This document shows positions 6,848-15,668 of a stretch of DNA of 64,000 nt, one piece after another. The notes below the pieces were generated by a model, which ran no database searches, was not told the origin of the DNA, and worked only from the letters and a program-made list of their open reading frames with translations. This DNA comes from Longispora albida DSM 44784. Lineage in GTDB: Bacteria; Actinomycetota; Actinomycetes; Mycobacteriales; Micromonosporaceae. The stretch spans positions 331,637 through 395,636 of the forward strand of contig NZ_KB903835.1 in the NCBI RefSeq assembly GCF_000379825.1, in the 5' to 3' direction. Position numbers and translations under genes: made by a program. Numbering within the stretch: position 1 is the stretch's first letter; each line of letters opens with the position of its first letter.

Positions 6848-9800
6848 CCTGCCCGGTGTGCGGGACGATCACCGTCCCCGGGGCGCGGTTCTGCCACAAC
6901 TGCGGTACGCGGCTGCCGTCGGCGGAGATCCTGCCGGCCACGGAGCGGCGGACCGTGACCGTCCTCTTCGGAGACCTCTCGGACTTCACCGCCTGGTCGG
7001 AGGACCTGGACCCGGAGCGGGTCGGCGCGGTCACCGACCGGGTGCTCGCCGCGCTGGCCGGCGCGGTGAAGACCTTCGGCGGGCATGTCGACAAGCTGAC
7101 CGGTGACGGCATCATGGCTGTCTTCGGCGCGCCGGTCGCGCACGAGGACGACACCGAGCGGGCCGTGCGGGCCGCGCTGGCCATGCAGCGGGCCGTCCGG
7201 CGGGTGCTCGACGACGAGCAGGGCGGCGGCGTGCCGATGGGCCTGCGGCTCGGGCTGAACACCGGCGAGGTGGTGGCCGGGGTGCAGGCTGGCGTCGAGT
7301 ACACAGTGATCGGTGACACGGTGAACACGGCAGCGCGACTGGCCGACGCCGCGGCGATCGGCACGGCCTATGCCGGCGAGCGGACCGCGACGGACAGCAG
7401 GCGCATCGCGGCGTGGCGGCAGCTGCGCCCGCTCAAGCTCAAGGGCAAGCGTGAACCGGTCGAGGCGTACGAGCTGCTCGGCCAGCTCGACACCCCGATG
7501 GAGCGCGACCGGCTCGGTTTCGGCGACGAGGCGCCGTTCCTCGGCCGGGAGACCGACCTGGGCCGCGTGACGAACCGTCTCGCCGAGGTCATCGACCGGG
7601 CCGAGCCCCGGTTCCTGGTGGTCACGGCCGAGGCCGGGCTGGGCAAGAGCCGGTTCGCGGCCGAGGCGGCCCGTAAGGCGGAGAAGCGCGGCGCCCGGAC
7701 GCTGTCTGTGCGCTGCGTGGCCTACGGCGAACGGCGCAGGCTCGCCCCGCTCGCTGACCTGGTCCGCGTGGCGCTCGGCCTCAGCCCCGACGACGGCGCC
7801 GCGCACACCGCCGTCACCCGCGGCGTGATCGAGGAACGCCTGCGCAGGCTCTCGGACCGCCTGAGCCGGATCGGCCAGCCGAAGGTCCAGACGGACCTGC
7901 TGCTCGCGCTGCTCGGCTTCGGCGAGCTGCCCCACCCGCACGCCGAGCGGCTCGCGACGCAGACCGCCGAGGAGGAAGCCGTACCGGCGGCCGTCGCGGC
8001 CCTGCTGTCCGGCCTGGCCGCCGAGACGCCGCTGATGGTCGAGGTGGACGACGCGCAAGACGCGACGCCGCAGAGCCTTGACGCGCTGGGCGCGATGCTG
8101 TCCCGGCTGACCGGCCCGGTCCTCGTGCTGCTGCTCGGCAGGCCGGAGCTGGTCCGCACGGCCGGTGTGCTCAACCGGATCTCCGACGCAGAGGTGCACG
8201 CGCTGTCCCCGCTGCGCGGCTCTGACGCCTCCCGGCTGCTCTCCGCGTACCTGGGTGGCGGGCGGATCGGCCAGGCCGACGAGGACAAGCTGCTGATGAC
8301 GGCCCAGGGCAACGCCTTCTACCTCGCGGAGCTGATCACGCTGCTCAAGGAGCGTGGCCTGCTCACCGACGGCGGCGGTGGCGGGCAGTGGAGCCTGAAG
8401 CCGGGCTCGCTGGCCGGCGGCCTGCTGAGCCGCGACCTCGCAGCCGTCCTCGCCGCGCGTATCGACGCGCTGCCGCCGGAGGCGCGGTCGGTGCTGCGGG
8501 ACGCGGCGGTGGTCGGCGACTCCGTGCCGCTCGGCGCCCTGGAGATGCTCCAGGGCGGGCAGATCGACCAGTACGGCGAGGAGCTGCTGACGCGGCGGAT
8601 GCTGCGCAGGCAGCGCTTCGGGTACCACTTCGCGACGCCGCTGATGCGCCAGGCCGCGTACTCGGGCGTCGGGCTCGCCGACCGGGCGGAGAAGCACGGC
8701 AAGCTGGCCCGCTGGGCGCTGAGCATGACGCCGGGCACCGACGCCGACCTGTTCGTGGCCGAGCACGCCGAGCAGGCCGTCCACTACGGCGAGGCGATGG
8801 CCCTGCGCGAGGACGACGACCAGATCAGCGTGATCGGGCTGGGCGTGGCCGCGCTGGGCCGCCTCGCCAGGCGCGCCGTGTCCGGTGGCGACCCGACGCA
8901 GGCCGCCAAGTACGCGGAGCGGGCAGCCCAGCTCGCCGGCGGAGAACTGTCCACTTCGGACCAGGTGACCTACGCCCGGGCACTGTTGCAGCTCGCCCGG
9001 CCGCACGACGCGCTCGCGCACGTCACCCCGGTACTGGCCGACCCCGACCCGCTGGTCAGGGTGCAGGCGCAGCTGCTGGCGGGGCGGGCGCACCGCGTAC
9101 TCGGCGATCCCGACCAGGCCACGGCACTGTGGACGGCTGCGCTGGCCGGAGCGGAGGAAGCCGCGATCCCGACCCAGCGCGCCGAGGCGCTGCTCCGGCT
9201 GGGCATGGCCGACTACCTGGCCGGCCGGCTCACCGAGGCCGCCGGCCGGTTCGAGGCGGCGCACCGGGTCTCCGTGGACGCTGGCGACCGGCGTAACCAG
9301 GCGTGGGCGTTGCAGCACCTGGGCTGGGTCACGACGACGCGCGGCGACTTCGAGGCAGCTGACACCGTGCTGAACAAGGCCGCCCGGCTCTTCGCCGAGC
9401 TGGACGATCCGATCGGGCGGGCGTGGATTCGCGGTACGACGGCCTTCGCGCGGCTGCTGGAAGGCAAGCTGGCCGAGGCGCGGCGGCTCGCCACGGCGTT
9501 CCTGCCGTTCGGTGAGCGGGTCGGCGAGCACTGGGCCGTCGGCACGCTGCGCAGCGTCGAGGCCTTCGCGGCCGCCGAGCTGGGCGAGCTGGCGGAGGCC
9601 GACCGGGAGGCCCGCCGGGCGTACCGGGACTTCGCCACGACGGACGACGACTGGGGCCGGGCGCTCGCGCTGATCGTGCGGGGCGTGGTGGCCAGGGGGT
9701 TCGCCGAGCAGGCGCACGCCATCGACCTGCTGAACGACGCCGAGGGCTACGCCACCCGGGCCGGGCACCCGCTGCTGATCGGCATGGCCAGGACCATCCG

Positions 9801-10296
9801 GGGCTACGTCCGGCTGGAGCAGGGCGACGCGGGCAGCGCCGAGAAGGAAGCGATCGGGACGCTGGAGATCGTGTCCAGCTACGAGGCGCAGGACGCGGCC
9901 CGGGTCGGGCCGCTCGTGCTGCTCGCCGAAGCGCGGCGGGCCCAGGGCGACAGCGCACGCGCGCTGGAGCTGCTCGAAGAGGTGACGGCCTGCCCGGCCT
10001 GCCCGTCGCTGCTGCTGCCGAGGACACAGGCCGTCGCCTACTACTCGCAGGCCCTCCTGGAGTCCGGCCAGGCCGAGGAGGCGGTGTACCAGGCCAGGCT
10101 GGCCGTCGAGGCCCCGGCGGAGGAGCTGCGGACCCGGATCGTCGCGCACCGGGCACTGGCCAGCGCCCTGGCCGCGACCGGTGACCTGGCCGGAGCCCGC
10201 GAGGCTGCGGCAGCCGCCGTCGGCCTCGCGTACTCCACGCAGCAGCTCGCCGAGCGGGCAGCCTGCGACGAGCTGATGGCCCGGCTCGCCGGGTAG
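6844..10296 (+). CDS. Zinc-ribbon/class III adenylate cyclase/AAA ATPase/TPR signalling protein
   Basis: A 1150-residue multidomain protein. Residues 3-20 form a CPVC...CHNC zinc ribbon. Residues ~35-210 are a class III nucleotide cyclase with FGDLSDFTAW (metal Asp), KLTGDGIMAVFGAP (purine-binding Lys, second metal Asp) and YTVIGDTVNTAARL (transition-state Asn and Arg), so catalytic residues appear intact. An AAA ATPase follows (FLGRETDL, Walker A AEAGLGKSR near 260), then about 500 residues of helical TPR repeats. There is no C-terminal HTH. The GTG at 6844 overlaps the hydrolase stop (GTGA). It probably makes cAMP under control of ligands bound by the TPR/AAA part. A crp gene lies 1.3 kb away, a plausible receiver of its product. 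Confidence 0.93.
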   Translation: MTCPVCGTITVPGARFCHNCGTRLPSAEILPATERRTVTVLFGDLSDFTAWSEDLDPERVGAVTDRVLAALAGAVKTFGGHVDKLTGDGIMAVFGAPVAHEDDTERAVRAALAMQRAVRRVLDDEQGGGVPMGLRLGLNTGEVVAGVQAGVEYTVIGDTVNTAARLADAAAIGTAYAGERTATDSRRIAAWRQLRPLKLKGKREPVEAYELLGQLDTPMERDRLGFGDEAPFLGRETDLGRVTNRLAEVIDRAEPRFLVVTAEAGLGKSRFAAEAARKAEKRGARTLSVRCVAYGERRRLAPLADLVRVALGLSPDDGAAHTAVTRGVIEERLRRLSDRLSRIGQPKVQTDLLLALLGFGELPHPHAERLATQTAEEEAVPAAVAALLSGLAAETPLMVEVDDAQDATPQSLDALGAMLSRLTGPVLVLLLGRPELVRTAGVLNRISDAEVHALSPLRGSDASRLLSAYLGGGRIGQADEDKLLMTAQGNAFYLAELITLLKERGLLTDGGGGGQWSLKPGSLAGGLLSRDLAAVLAARIDALPPEARSVLRDAAVVGDSVPLGALEMLQGGQIDQYGEELLTRRMLRRQRFGYHFATPLMRQAAYSGVGLADRAEKHGKLARWALSMTPGTDADLFVAEHAEQAVHYGEAMALREDDDQISVIGLGVAALGRLARRAVSGGDPTQAAKYAERAAQLAGGELSTSDQVTYARALLQLARPHDALAHVTPVLADPDPLVRVQAQLLAGRAHRVLGDPDQATALWTAALAGAEEAAIPTQRAEALLRLGMADYLAGRLTEAAGRFEAAHRVSVDAGDRRNQAWALQHLGWVTTTRGDFEAADTVLNKAARLFAELDDPIGRAWIRGTTAFARLLEGKLAEARRLATAFLPFGERVGEHWAVGTLRSVEAFAAAELGELAEADREARRAYRDFATTDDDWGRALALIVRGVVARGFAEQAHAIDLLNDAEGYATRAGHPLLIGMARTIRGYVRLEQGDAGSAEKEAIGTLEIVSSYEAQDAARVGPLVLLAEARRAQGDSARALELLEEVTACPACPSLLLPRTQAVAYYSQALLESGQAEEAVYQARLAVEAPAEELRTRIVAHRALASALAATGDLAGAREAAAAAVGLAYSTQQLAERAACDELMARLAG

Positions 10297-10302
10297 CGGA
10301 GA

Positions 10303-10761
10303 CTACTTGCTGTTCGGGGCGAGGCACATGACGTCGCCCTTGTCGCCGGAGGTCTTGCGCCAGCCGAACGTCTCGGTCGCCGGGAAGGCCTGGCACACCT
10401 TGCCCTCGGTGGCGCCGGGCTTCTCGATGTCCTTGACGATGCCGGCCACCTTCCACTGGGCCTTGGCGTCGTCGCAGGCCACGACGGTGAGCGCGGTGCC
10501 CTTGCCTTCGGCGATGCAGTCACCGACGGTGGCGTCGTCGCCGCCACTGCTGCGCAGGTACATCTTGACGGCCACGGCCACGACGATGAACACGACGATG
10601 CCCGCGATGCTGCGCAGCTTCTTCGACATGCCCTTCCTGGCGGGAGCAGGAGCGGGCGTGGCTGCTGGAACCGGTGCGGCCGGCGGCGGGAACTCCGGCT
10701 GAGTGGCGGAGGCGGGGGCCGGCTGCTGGGCAGGGTTCGGCGCGGCGTGGGGATCGGACAC
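10303..10761 (-). CDS. LppU/SCO3897-like membrane-anchored protein, copy 1
   Basis: A 152-residue protein. A Pro/Ala-rich cytoplasmic N-terminus (residues 1-45) leads into one membrane segment (about 51-68, IAGIVVFIVVAVAVKMYL). A compact outer domain follows, with VGDCIAEG, VVACDDAKAQWKVAGIVKD and VMCLAP. The Cys/Asp/Trp pattern fits the LppU/SCO3897 family of unknown role. The start is GTG 10761, and GGAGTCCTCC precedes it. It is a tandem duplicate of the gene at 10885-11391: same layout, same VAGIVKD core and an identical promoter segment. It converges on the cyclase gene with a 6-bp gap. Confidence 0.85.
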   Translation of the reverse strand: MSDPHAAPNPAQQPAPASATQPEFPPPAAPVPAATPAPAPARKGMSKKLRSIAGIVVFIVVAVAVKMYLRSSGGDDATVGDCIAEGKGTALTVVACDDAKAQWKVAGIVKDIEKPGATEGKVCQAFPATETFGWRKTSGDKGDVMCLAPNSK

Positions 10762-10786
10762 GGAGGACTCCCGGCTGTGAGGGGTG

Positions 10787-10804
10787 AGCCGGATGACTCT
10801 AGCC
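10787..10804 (-). promoter_or_regulatory. Promoter of LppU-like copy 1 (18 bp identical to copy 2)
   Basis: The minus-strand sequence GGCTAGAGTCATCCGGCT holds a TAGAGT -10 (10797-10802). The same 18 bp occur at 11420-11437 upstream of the paralogue, so promoter and gene were duplicated together. Confidence 0.5.
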
Positions 10805-10811
10805 CCTCACG

Positions 10812-10845
10812 GAGCCGGCCGCCTGCGGGGACTGGCGGCCGGCTC
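10812..10845 (-). terminator. Hairpin terminator after LppU-like copy 2
   Basis: A perfect 12-bp stem (GAGCCGGCCGCC, 10812-10823 with 10834-10845) and 10-nt loop, 40 bp past the stop at 10885. It has no U-run. Confidence 0.6.
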
Positions 10846-10884
10846 GGCGAGGGACACGCCGGGTACCGGACAGGTGCCGGAGGG

Positions 10885-11391
10885 CTACTTCTTGGCCAGG
10901 GTGAGGCAGTAGACGTCGCCCGTGCCGCTGGAGTCCGAGGTCCTGCTCCACTCCGTGCTCTCGATATCGGGGAAGGCCTCGCAGATGTCGGCCTGGTAGG
11001 CGGCGACGCGTGGCTTGTCCTTGACGATGCCGGCCACCCTCCACACCGCCGTGGCGTCGGCGCACGCCACGAGGGGGATCTGCCGGTAGCTCCGGTCCCC
11101 GGGCAGGCAGTCGCCGACGACGGGCGCCCTGCCGTCATCGCCCTGGAACATCCTGACCGCCACGACGGCGAGGACGACCACGATGCCGATCGCGAGAGCG
11201 CGCGTCTTCCACGTCTGGCTCTGCGGCTCGGGAGTCTTCGCTGGTGTGCTCGGTGCGGCCGGCGGCACGGTGGGCTCGGGCTGTCTGGTGAGGACCGCTA
11301 CGGCCCCCGCGGCCGTAGCGATCGTCGTCGGGGAGGGCGGTGGTACCGGCTGCTGGGCTGCCCCAGGGGCGGACGGGCTGGGATCGGACAT
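10885..11391 (-). CDS. LppU/SCO3897-like membrane-anchored protein, copy 2
   Basis: A 168-residue paralogue of the downstream gene. A Pro-rich N-terminus is followed by a membrane helix (about residues 66-82, ALAIGIVVVLAVVAVRMF). The outer domain has VVGDCLPGD, LVACADATAVWRVAGIVKD, a DICEAFPD segment and DVYCLTLAKK. The four cysteines line up with those of copy 1 and could form two disulfides. A Shine-Dalgarno (GGAG) precedes the ATG at 11391. The function of the family is unknown. It lies between the cyclase and crp genes and is absent from this position in mycobacteria. Confidence 0.85.
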   Translation of the reverse strand: MSDPSPSAPGAAQQPVPPPSPTTIATAAGAVAVLTRQPEPTVPPAAPSTPAKTPEPQSQTWKTRALAIGIVVVLAVVAVRMFQGDDGRAPVVGDCLPGDRSYRQIPLVACADATAVWRVAGIVKDKPRVAAYQADICEAFPDIESTEWSRTSDSSGTGDVYCLTLAKK

Positions 11392-11419
11392 CGGGTGAGT
11401 CTCCTGGCTGAGTGGTTGA

Positions 11420-11437
11420 AGCCGGATGACTCTAGCC
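11420..11437 (-). promoter_or_regulatory. Promoter of LppU-like copy 2
   Basis: The same 18 bp as at 10787-10804, with TAGAGT at 11430-11435. A further GTGAGCCGGATG block (11440-11451), also present at 10784-10795, shows that the duplication boundaries overlap. Confidence 0.5.
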
Positions 11438-11610
11438 GGTGAGCCGGATGTTTGCTTGCCTCAGCCGATTGTCCAGTATGTCGCTCGTCCGGACGGGGGA
11501 GCGCCAGCCAGGAGGTGTGGTGGCCCGGCGGCTAGTAACAGGAAAAGGGGTTGGGCATGGCACAGGGGCCCGCCGGATCGGCAGGCCCCTGTGGTGAAAC
11601 TGTGCGGTGA

Positions 11611-12288
11611 TCAGACCCGGGCGCGGCGGGCCAGGCGCTCGGGGTCGAGGATGATCACGCTCTTGCCGTCGAGCCGGAGCCAGCCACGGGACGCGAAGTC
11701 CGCGAGGGCCTTGTTGACCGTCTCGCGGGAGGCGCCGACCAGCTGGGCCAGCTCCTCCTGCGTCAGGTCGTGGGTGACCCGCAGGACGCCGCCGTCGCGG
11801 GTGCCGAACCGGCTGGCCATCTGCAGCAGGTTCTTGGCGACCCGGCCGGGCACGTCCGTGAAGATCAGGTCGGCGAGCGCGTCGTTGGTCCGGCGCAGGC
11901 GGCGGGCCAGGACCCGCAGCAGCTGCTCGGCGATCTCCGGCCGGTTGTGCAGCCACGGCCGCAGGGCCTGCTTGCGCAGCCGGGCCATCCGGGTGTCCGT
12001 GACGGCCGTCGCGGTGGCCGTGCGCGGGCCGGGGTCGAACAGCGACAGCTCACCCATCATGTCGCTCGGGCCCATGATGGCGATCAGGTTCTGCCTGCCG
12101 TCCACCGCGCGCCGGCCGAGCTTCACCTTGCCGGACAGCACGATGTACAGGCTGTCCCCGGGCTCACCTTCGCTGAAGACGACGTCACCCTTGCGGACGT
12201 CGATGTAGTCCAGCTCTTTCGCGAGTGCCTCGGCGGCTTCCGGATCAACCCCCTGGAAGATCCCGCTGCGACCCAGTACCTCATCCAT
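11611..12288 (-). CDS. crp: Crp/Fnr-family cAMP-responsive regulator (GlxR/Rv3676-like)
   Basis: A 225-residue global regulator. The cyclic-nucleotide-binding domain (residues ~1-120) contains [24 protein letters not shown] and the phosphate-binding cassette [18 protein letters not shown], whose Arg and Thr contact cAMP. A long dimer helix follows, then a winged HTH with [24 protein letters not shown]. The start ATG 12288 has GGAGG 9 nt upstream. A TAGACT -10 candidate is at 12329-12334. It corresponds to M. tuberculosis Rv3676 and corynebacterial GlxR. The cyclase at 6844-10296 is a likely cAMP source. It is divergent from cbiZ. Confidence 0.97.
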   Translation of the reverse strand: MDEVLGRSGIFQGVDPEAAEALAKELDYIDVRKGDVVFSEGEPGDSLYIVLSGKVKLGRRAVDGRQNLIAIMGPSDMMGELSLFDPGPRTATATAVTDTRMARLRKQALRPWLHNRPEIAEQLLRVLARRLRRTNDALADLIFTDVPGRVAKNLLQMASRFGTRDGGVLRVTHDLTQEELAQLVGASRETVNKALADFASRGWLRLDGKSVIILDPERLARRARV

Positions 12289-12397
12289 CGTCTGCAACCT
12301 CCACCCGCGCGTCTGCCCGCGCGAGTCGAGTCTAGGCGCATGGCTGCCGGAAACGAGCCAGCACCCACGATCAAGGTCGTTCGTGCCGTGCCGGACG

Positions 12398-13126
12398 ATG
12401 GCGGACATGCAAGCACAGCTCGCCACGGGCCAAGAAATGCCCATTTTGTACTGGAATTTCCGGCGCCCTCTGCTCGGCATCTCCTCCGGCACCCTCGGCG
12501 GCGGCCTCGGCGAGCGGCACTGGGCCCTCAACGCGAGCGTCCCGATGTCCTACGACCGCGACGACCCCGGCACCCACCTCGCCGAACTGGGCGCGGCACT
12601 GGGGCTGGCCGGCCCCGGTACCGGGCTGATGACCGGCGTCGACGTCCGCGACGCGGTGACAGCCGAGGACGGCGGCGTCAGCGTGTCGGCGACGGTCGGC
12701 CTGGGAAGCCCGGCCTGGGCCGCAGCCCCGGACGGTCACCTCAGGCGGCTACGGCCGCGTACGGGCGAGGACGTGCAGCCGGGTGTTCCGGTGCTGGGGA
12801 ACAACGTGGGGGACCCGGGCGGGGCGTACCGGCCCGGCACGGTCAACCTGGTCGGCTTCCTGCCCGTCCGGCTCGGCGATGCCGCACTCGTGAACGCCGT
12901 CGCGACCGTCGCCGAGGCCAAGGCACAGGCGATGTGGGAGCTGGGCATCGAGGCGACCGGTACGGCGAGCGACGCTGTGGCGCTGTTCTGCCCGCTCGAC
13001 GGCCCGGCCGAGCCGTACGGCGGCCCGAGGTCGGCCTGGGGAGCCCGGCTGGCCCGCGCCGTGCACGCCGCGATCATGGCAGCCGGAAAGGACTGGCTGG
13101 CGAATCCGCGCGCCTGGCAACCGTGA
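12398..13126 (+). CDS. cbiZ: Adenosylcobinamide amidohydrolase, CbiZ family
   Basis: A 242-residue protein of the CbiZ family, cytosolic amidohydrolases that cleave the aminopropanol side chain of adenosylcobinamide so that salvaged corrinoids can re-enter B12 synthesis at cobyric acid. Signatures seen are [35 protein letters not shown] and the Gly/Asn-rich [33 protein letters not shown]. The ATG at 12398 is chosen; an in-frame GTG at 12383 and an ATG at 12407 are also possible, and no ribosome site decides between them. No cobalamin riboswitch was seen upstream, and no other B12 gene is nearby. Confidence 0.88.
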   Translation: MADMQAQLATGQEMPILYWNFRRPLLGISSGTLGGGLGERHWALNASVPMSYDRDDPGTHLAELGAALGLAGPGTGLMTGVDVRDAVTAEDGGVSVSATVGLGSPAWAAAPDGHLRRLRPRTGEDVQPGVPVLGNNVGDPGGAYRPGTVNLVGFLPVRLGDAALVNAVATVAEAKAQAMWELGIEATGTASDAVALFCPLDGPAEPYGGPRSAWGARLARAVHAAIMAAGKDWLANPRAWQP

Positions 13127-13174
13127 TCGTGGGACCCCTCAAGTCGCTATAGCGACTTGAGGGGTCCCACGATC
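13125..13174. terminator. Perfect 50-bp palindrome, bidirectional terminator, copy 1
   Basis: Two 25-bp arms meet at 13149/13150 (centre GCTATAGC). The arms begin GATCGTGGGACCCCTCAAG. It overlaps the cbiZ stop and abuts the stop of the convergent oxidoreductase gene. A near-identical palindrome is at 43110-43151; the shared 42 bp differ only by one symmetric, base-pair-preserving change. Confidence 0.85.
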
Positions 13175-13175
13175 T

Positions 13176-14426
13176 CTACCGCGTGACCGTCTCCACCGTC
13201 CCGTGTAGCCGGGCGTGCTCGGCGGCGAAGACGGCCAGGTGGGAGTTCAGGGACTCCTCGCCACCGCTGCGGATGACGGACGGGTCGCCCGTGCGGATCG
13301 CCTCCGTGAACGCGGCCATGATGCCGTCGTCCCCGCCGCCGTGGCCGCCGCCCGCGTGCGCGTCGCCGATCGCCCGCGAGTCGTACTCCTGCCACTCGCC
13401 GGTGAGGAAGTCGAAGACGCGGACGACGTGGCCGTCGCCTTCGAGCTCGCCCCGGGTACCGAAGATGCGGGTCTTGCGGTGCGCAGCCTCCGTGAAGGCC
13501 GTCATCGTGAACGTGCCCGAGATGCCGCCCTCGAACTCCAGCGTGACGACCTGGTGGTCGACCACGTCGTTGTCGCACGCGTAGACGCAGCGCCCGTACG
13601 GTCCCTCCGCCAGCGCCTCGTCGATCGTGGCCGGGGTCGGTGACGGCGTGAGGATGGTCAGCGGCCAGCCGCGCTTACCGGCCTCGTAGAAGCCGTGGTA
13701 GATCTTCCGCGCGTCGTAGGCGCAGTCGGTCAGCGCGCAGTCCGTGCACCGGTCTGCGGCCCCGGCCGGCTGGTGCTCACGCCGGAAGTGGGCGAGCCCG
13801 CCGAAGCTGGAGACACGGGTGATGGGCCGGCCGGCCACGTACTGCAGCCAGTCGATGTCGTGGCAGGACTTGGCCAGCAGCATGAACGCCGACTCGGCGG
13901 TGTTGCGCCAGTTGCCGCGCACGAACGAGTGGGCCTGGTGCCAGAAGCCGACCGGTTCGAGGTGCTGGATGCTGACGATGTCGCCGATCCGCCGCACGGC
14001 CTCCTTCACCAGCGTCGTGTACGGCGTGTACCTCAGCACGTGGCACACGGCCAGCATCACGCCAGCCTTCTCCGTGGCGTCGACGATCCGGCGGCACTCG
14101 TCGGCGGTCGGTGCGATCGGCTTCTCCAGCAGGATGTGGTACCCGGCGGCGGCGAAGGCCAGCGCGGGCTCCAGGTGGTCGGCGTCCTGGGTACAGATGG
14201 CCACGGCATCGGCGATCTTCTTGCCGGACGCGAGCCCGGACTCCAGCATCTCCCGCCAGCCGGAGTACCCGGCAGCCCCGTGGGCGGCGACGATCGGCTC
14301 CCGGTACGCGGCGCGCGGCTCGGCCACCGCGACCACCCTGGCCTGGTCCGGATGCCGGAGCACCCAGTCGGCGTAGGAACCTCCACGGCTGCCAGCTCCG
14401 GCGATGGCGATCGTTATCTGCGACAC
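13176..14426 (-). CDS. Gfo/Idh/MocA-family NAD(P)-dependent oxidoreductase
   Basis: A 416-residue sugar-dehydrogenase-type enzyme. An N-terminal Rossmann fold (AIAGAGSRGGSYADW) is followed by the LLEKPIAPTADE motif, whose EKP is the family signature (near residue 101). The C-terminal alpha/beta substrate domain carries KSCHDIDWLQY. An insert with CTDCALTDCAYDAR (four Cys near residues 228-237) may bind a metal, as in some pathway-specific members. The GTG start at 14426 has AATACT exactly 6 nt before it, so a leaderless message is possible. The substrate is unknown. It converges on cbiZ through the palindrome at 13125-13174. Confidence 0.92.
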   Translation of the reverse strand: MSQITIAIAGAGSRGGSYADWVLRHPDQARVVAVAEPRAAYREPIVAAHGAAGYSGWREMLESGLASGKKIADAVAICTQDADHLEPALAFAAAGYHILLEKPIAPTADECRRIVDATEKAGVMLAVCHVLRYTPYTTLVKEAVRRIGDIVSIQHLEPVGFWHQAHSFVRGNWRNTAESAFMLLAKSCHDIDWLQYVAGRPITRVSSFGGLAHFRREHQPAGAADRCTDCALTDCAYDARKIYHGFYEAGKRGWPLTILTPSPTPATIDEALAEGPYGRCVYACDNDVVDHQVVTLEFEGGISGTFTMTAFTEAAHRKTRIFGTRGELEGDGHVVRVFDFLTGEWQEYDSRAIGDAHAGGGHGGGDDGIMAAFTEAIRTGDPSVIRSGGEESLNSHLAVFAAEHARLHGTVETVTR

Positions 14427-14508
14427 CCGGCGAGTATTGCTGAACTTTTGCGGAAAGGCCAGGGGCTAGGCTGCTGCCATTCTCGGTGATCGATGGAAGG
14501 GGCAGATC

Positions 14509-15654
14509 ATGGCAAAGCGCCCGGCACGCCAGAAATGGCTGCTGGCCGGCCTGGTCCTCGTCATGGTGGCCGGCGTCGGCGCGGTCACCTGGGGCCTGCT
14601 GCGCACCTCCGGCAGCGAGGCGAGCCCCGTCCCGGTCGCCGCCGACCAGAAGGGCGAGAGCCCAGCCCCCGGCCGGTCACCCGAGAAGGCCAGCGCTGAC
14701 CAGGGGCAGGCCATCACGATCACCGGCACCGGCGACGTGATCATGGGTACCCTGCCGGGCTCGCTGCCAGCCAACGGCGGCAAGGACTTCTTCAAGCGCG
14801 TCGAGCTGACCGGCGACCTGATCATGGGGAACCTGGAGACGCCGTTCGCGGAGGACACCGGGTACAAGAAGTGCGGGCCGGGCGGTGGCTGCGGCCAGTT
14901 CTGGTTACCCCCGAGCTACGCCGGGCACCTCAAGGCGGCCGGCTTCCAGCTCATGAACGTCGCCAACAACCACACCCTCGACCAGGGCCCCTCCGGCCTG
15001 GCCAGCACCCGCAAGGCCCTCGACGCGCAGGGGATCAAGGCGACCGGCGGGATCGGCGAGATCACCGTCATGGAAGCCAAGGGCGTCAAGGTCGCCGTGC
15101 TGGGCTTCGCGCCCTACCCGCAGCACAACTCGCTGCTCGACATCCCGAAGGCAGCCCAGCTCGTCGCCAAGGCCAAGCAGCAGGCCCAGCTCGTCGTGGT
15201 CCAGATGCAGATCGGGGCAGAGGGGCCGCAGTACACGCACGTCAAGCCGGGAACCGAGATGTTCCTCGGCGAGAACCGCGGCGACCCGGTCGCCTTCGCC
15301 CGCGCGATGGTCGACGCCGGAGCCGACCTGATCATCGGGCACGGCCCGCACGTGCTGCGCGGGATGGAGTTCTACAAGGGCAGGCTCATCGCGTACTCGA
15401 TGGGCAACTTCGCCGGCTACAAGGTCCTCGCGTCCTCCGGCCCGAACGGCGTCGGCGGGATCGTCTCCGCGACCCTGCGCCCCGACGGCAGCTGGGTCAG
15501 CGGGAAGCTCGTCCCGACCGTGATGGTCGACGGCGGATACCCGGCGGCCGACCCGAAGAAGCAGGCGATCAAGATGGTCCGCGACCTCTCGCAGGCCGAC
15601 CTCAAGGCGAGCGCGCCGAAGATCGCTGAGGACGGGTCACTGAGCCCCCAGTAG
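14509..15654 (+). CDS. CapA-family (PGA_cap) extracytoplasmic protein
   Basis: A 381-residue protein with an N-terminal signal anchor (residues 10-31) and a flexible Ser/Pro/Ala linker to about residue 65. A CapA-type metallophosphatase-like domain follows. Family motifs are [39 protein letters not shown] and [27 protein letters not shown]. CapA proteins are tied to poly-gamma-glutamate capsule synthesis, but no capB or capC is nearby, so a polyglutamate role is not supported here. GGAAGGGG precedes the ATG at 14509. It is transcribed in the same direction as nth, 14 bp upstream. Confidence 0.9.
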   Translation: MAKRPARQKWLLAGLVLVMVAGVGAVTWGLLRTSGSEASPVPVAADQKGESPAPGRSPEKASADQGQAITITGTGDVIMGTLPGSLPANGGKDFFKRVELTGDLIMGNLETPFAEDTGYKKCGPGGGCGQFWLPPSYAGHLKAAGFQLMNVANNHTLDQGPSGLASTRKALDAQGIKATGGIGEITVMEAKGVKVAVLGFAPYPQHNSLLDIPKAAQLVAKAKQQAQLVVVQMQIGAEGPQYTHVKPGTEMFLGENRGDPVAFARAMVDAGADLIIGHGPHVLRGMEFYKGRLIAYSMGNFAGYKVLASSGPNGVGGIVSATLRPDGSWVSGKLVPTVMVDGGYPAADPKKQAIKMVRDLSQADLKASAPKIAEDGSLSPQ

Positions 15655-15668
15655 TAGGCTTCCTTACC

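Noticed and set aside
6823..10149. 1108-codon minus-strand ORF opposite the cyclase gene
   Set aside because: Compositional shadow rich in Arg, Gln, His; the plus strand carries cyclase and AAA motifs.
12289..12397. Cobalamin riboswitch upstream of cbiZ
   Set aside because: The gap is only about 110 bp and shows no B12-box-like segment or suitable stems.
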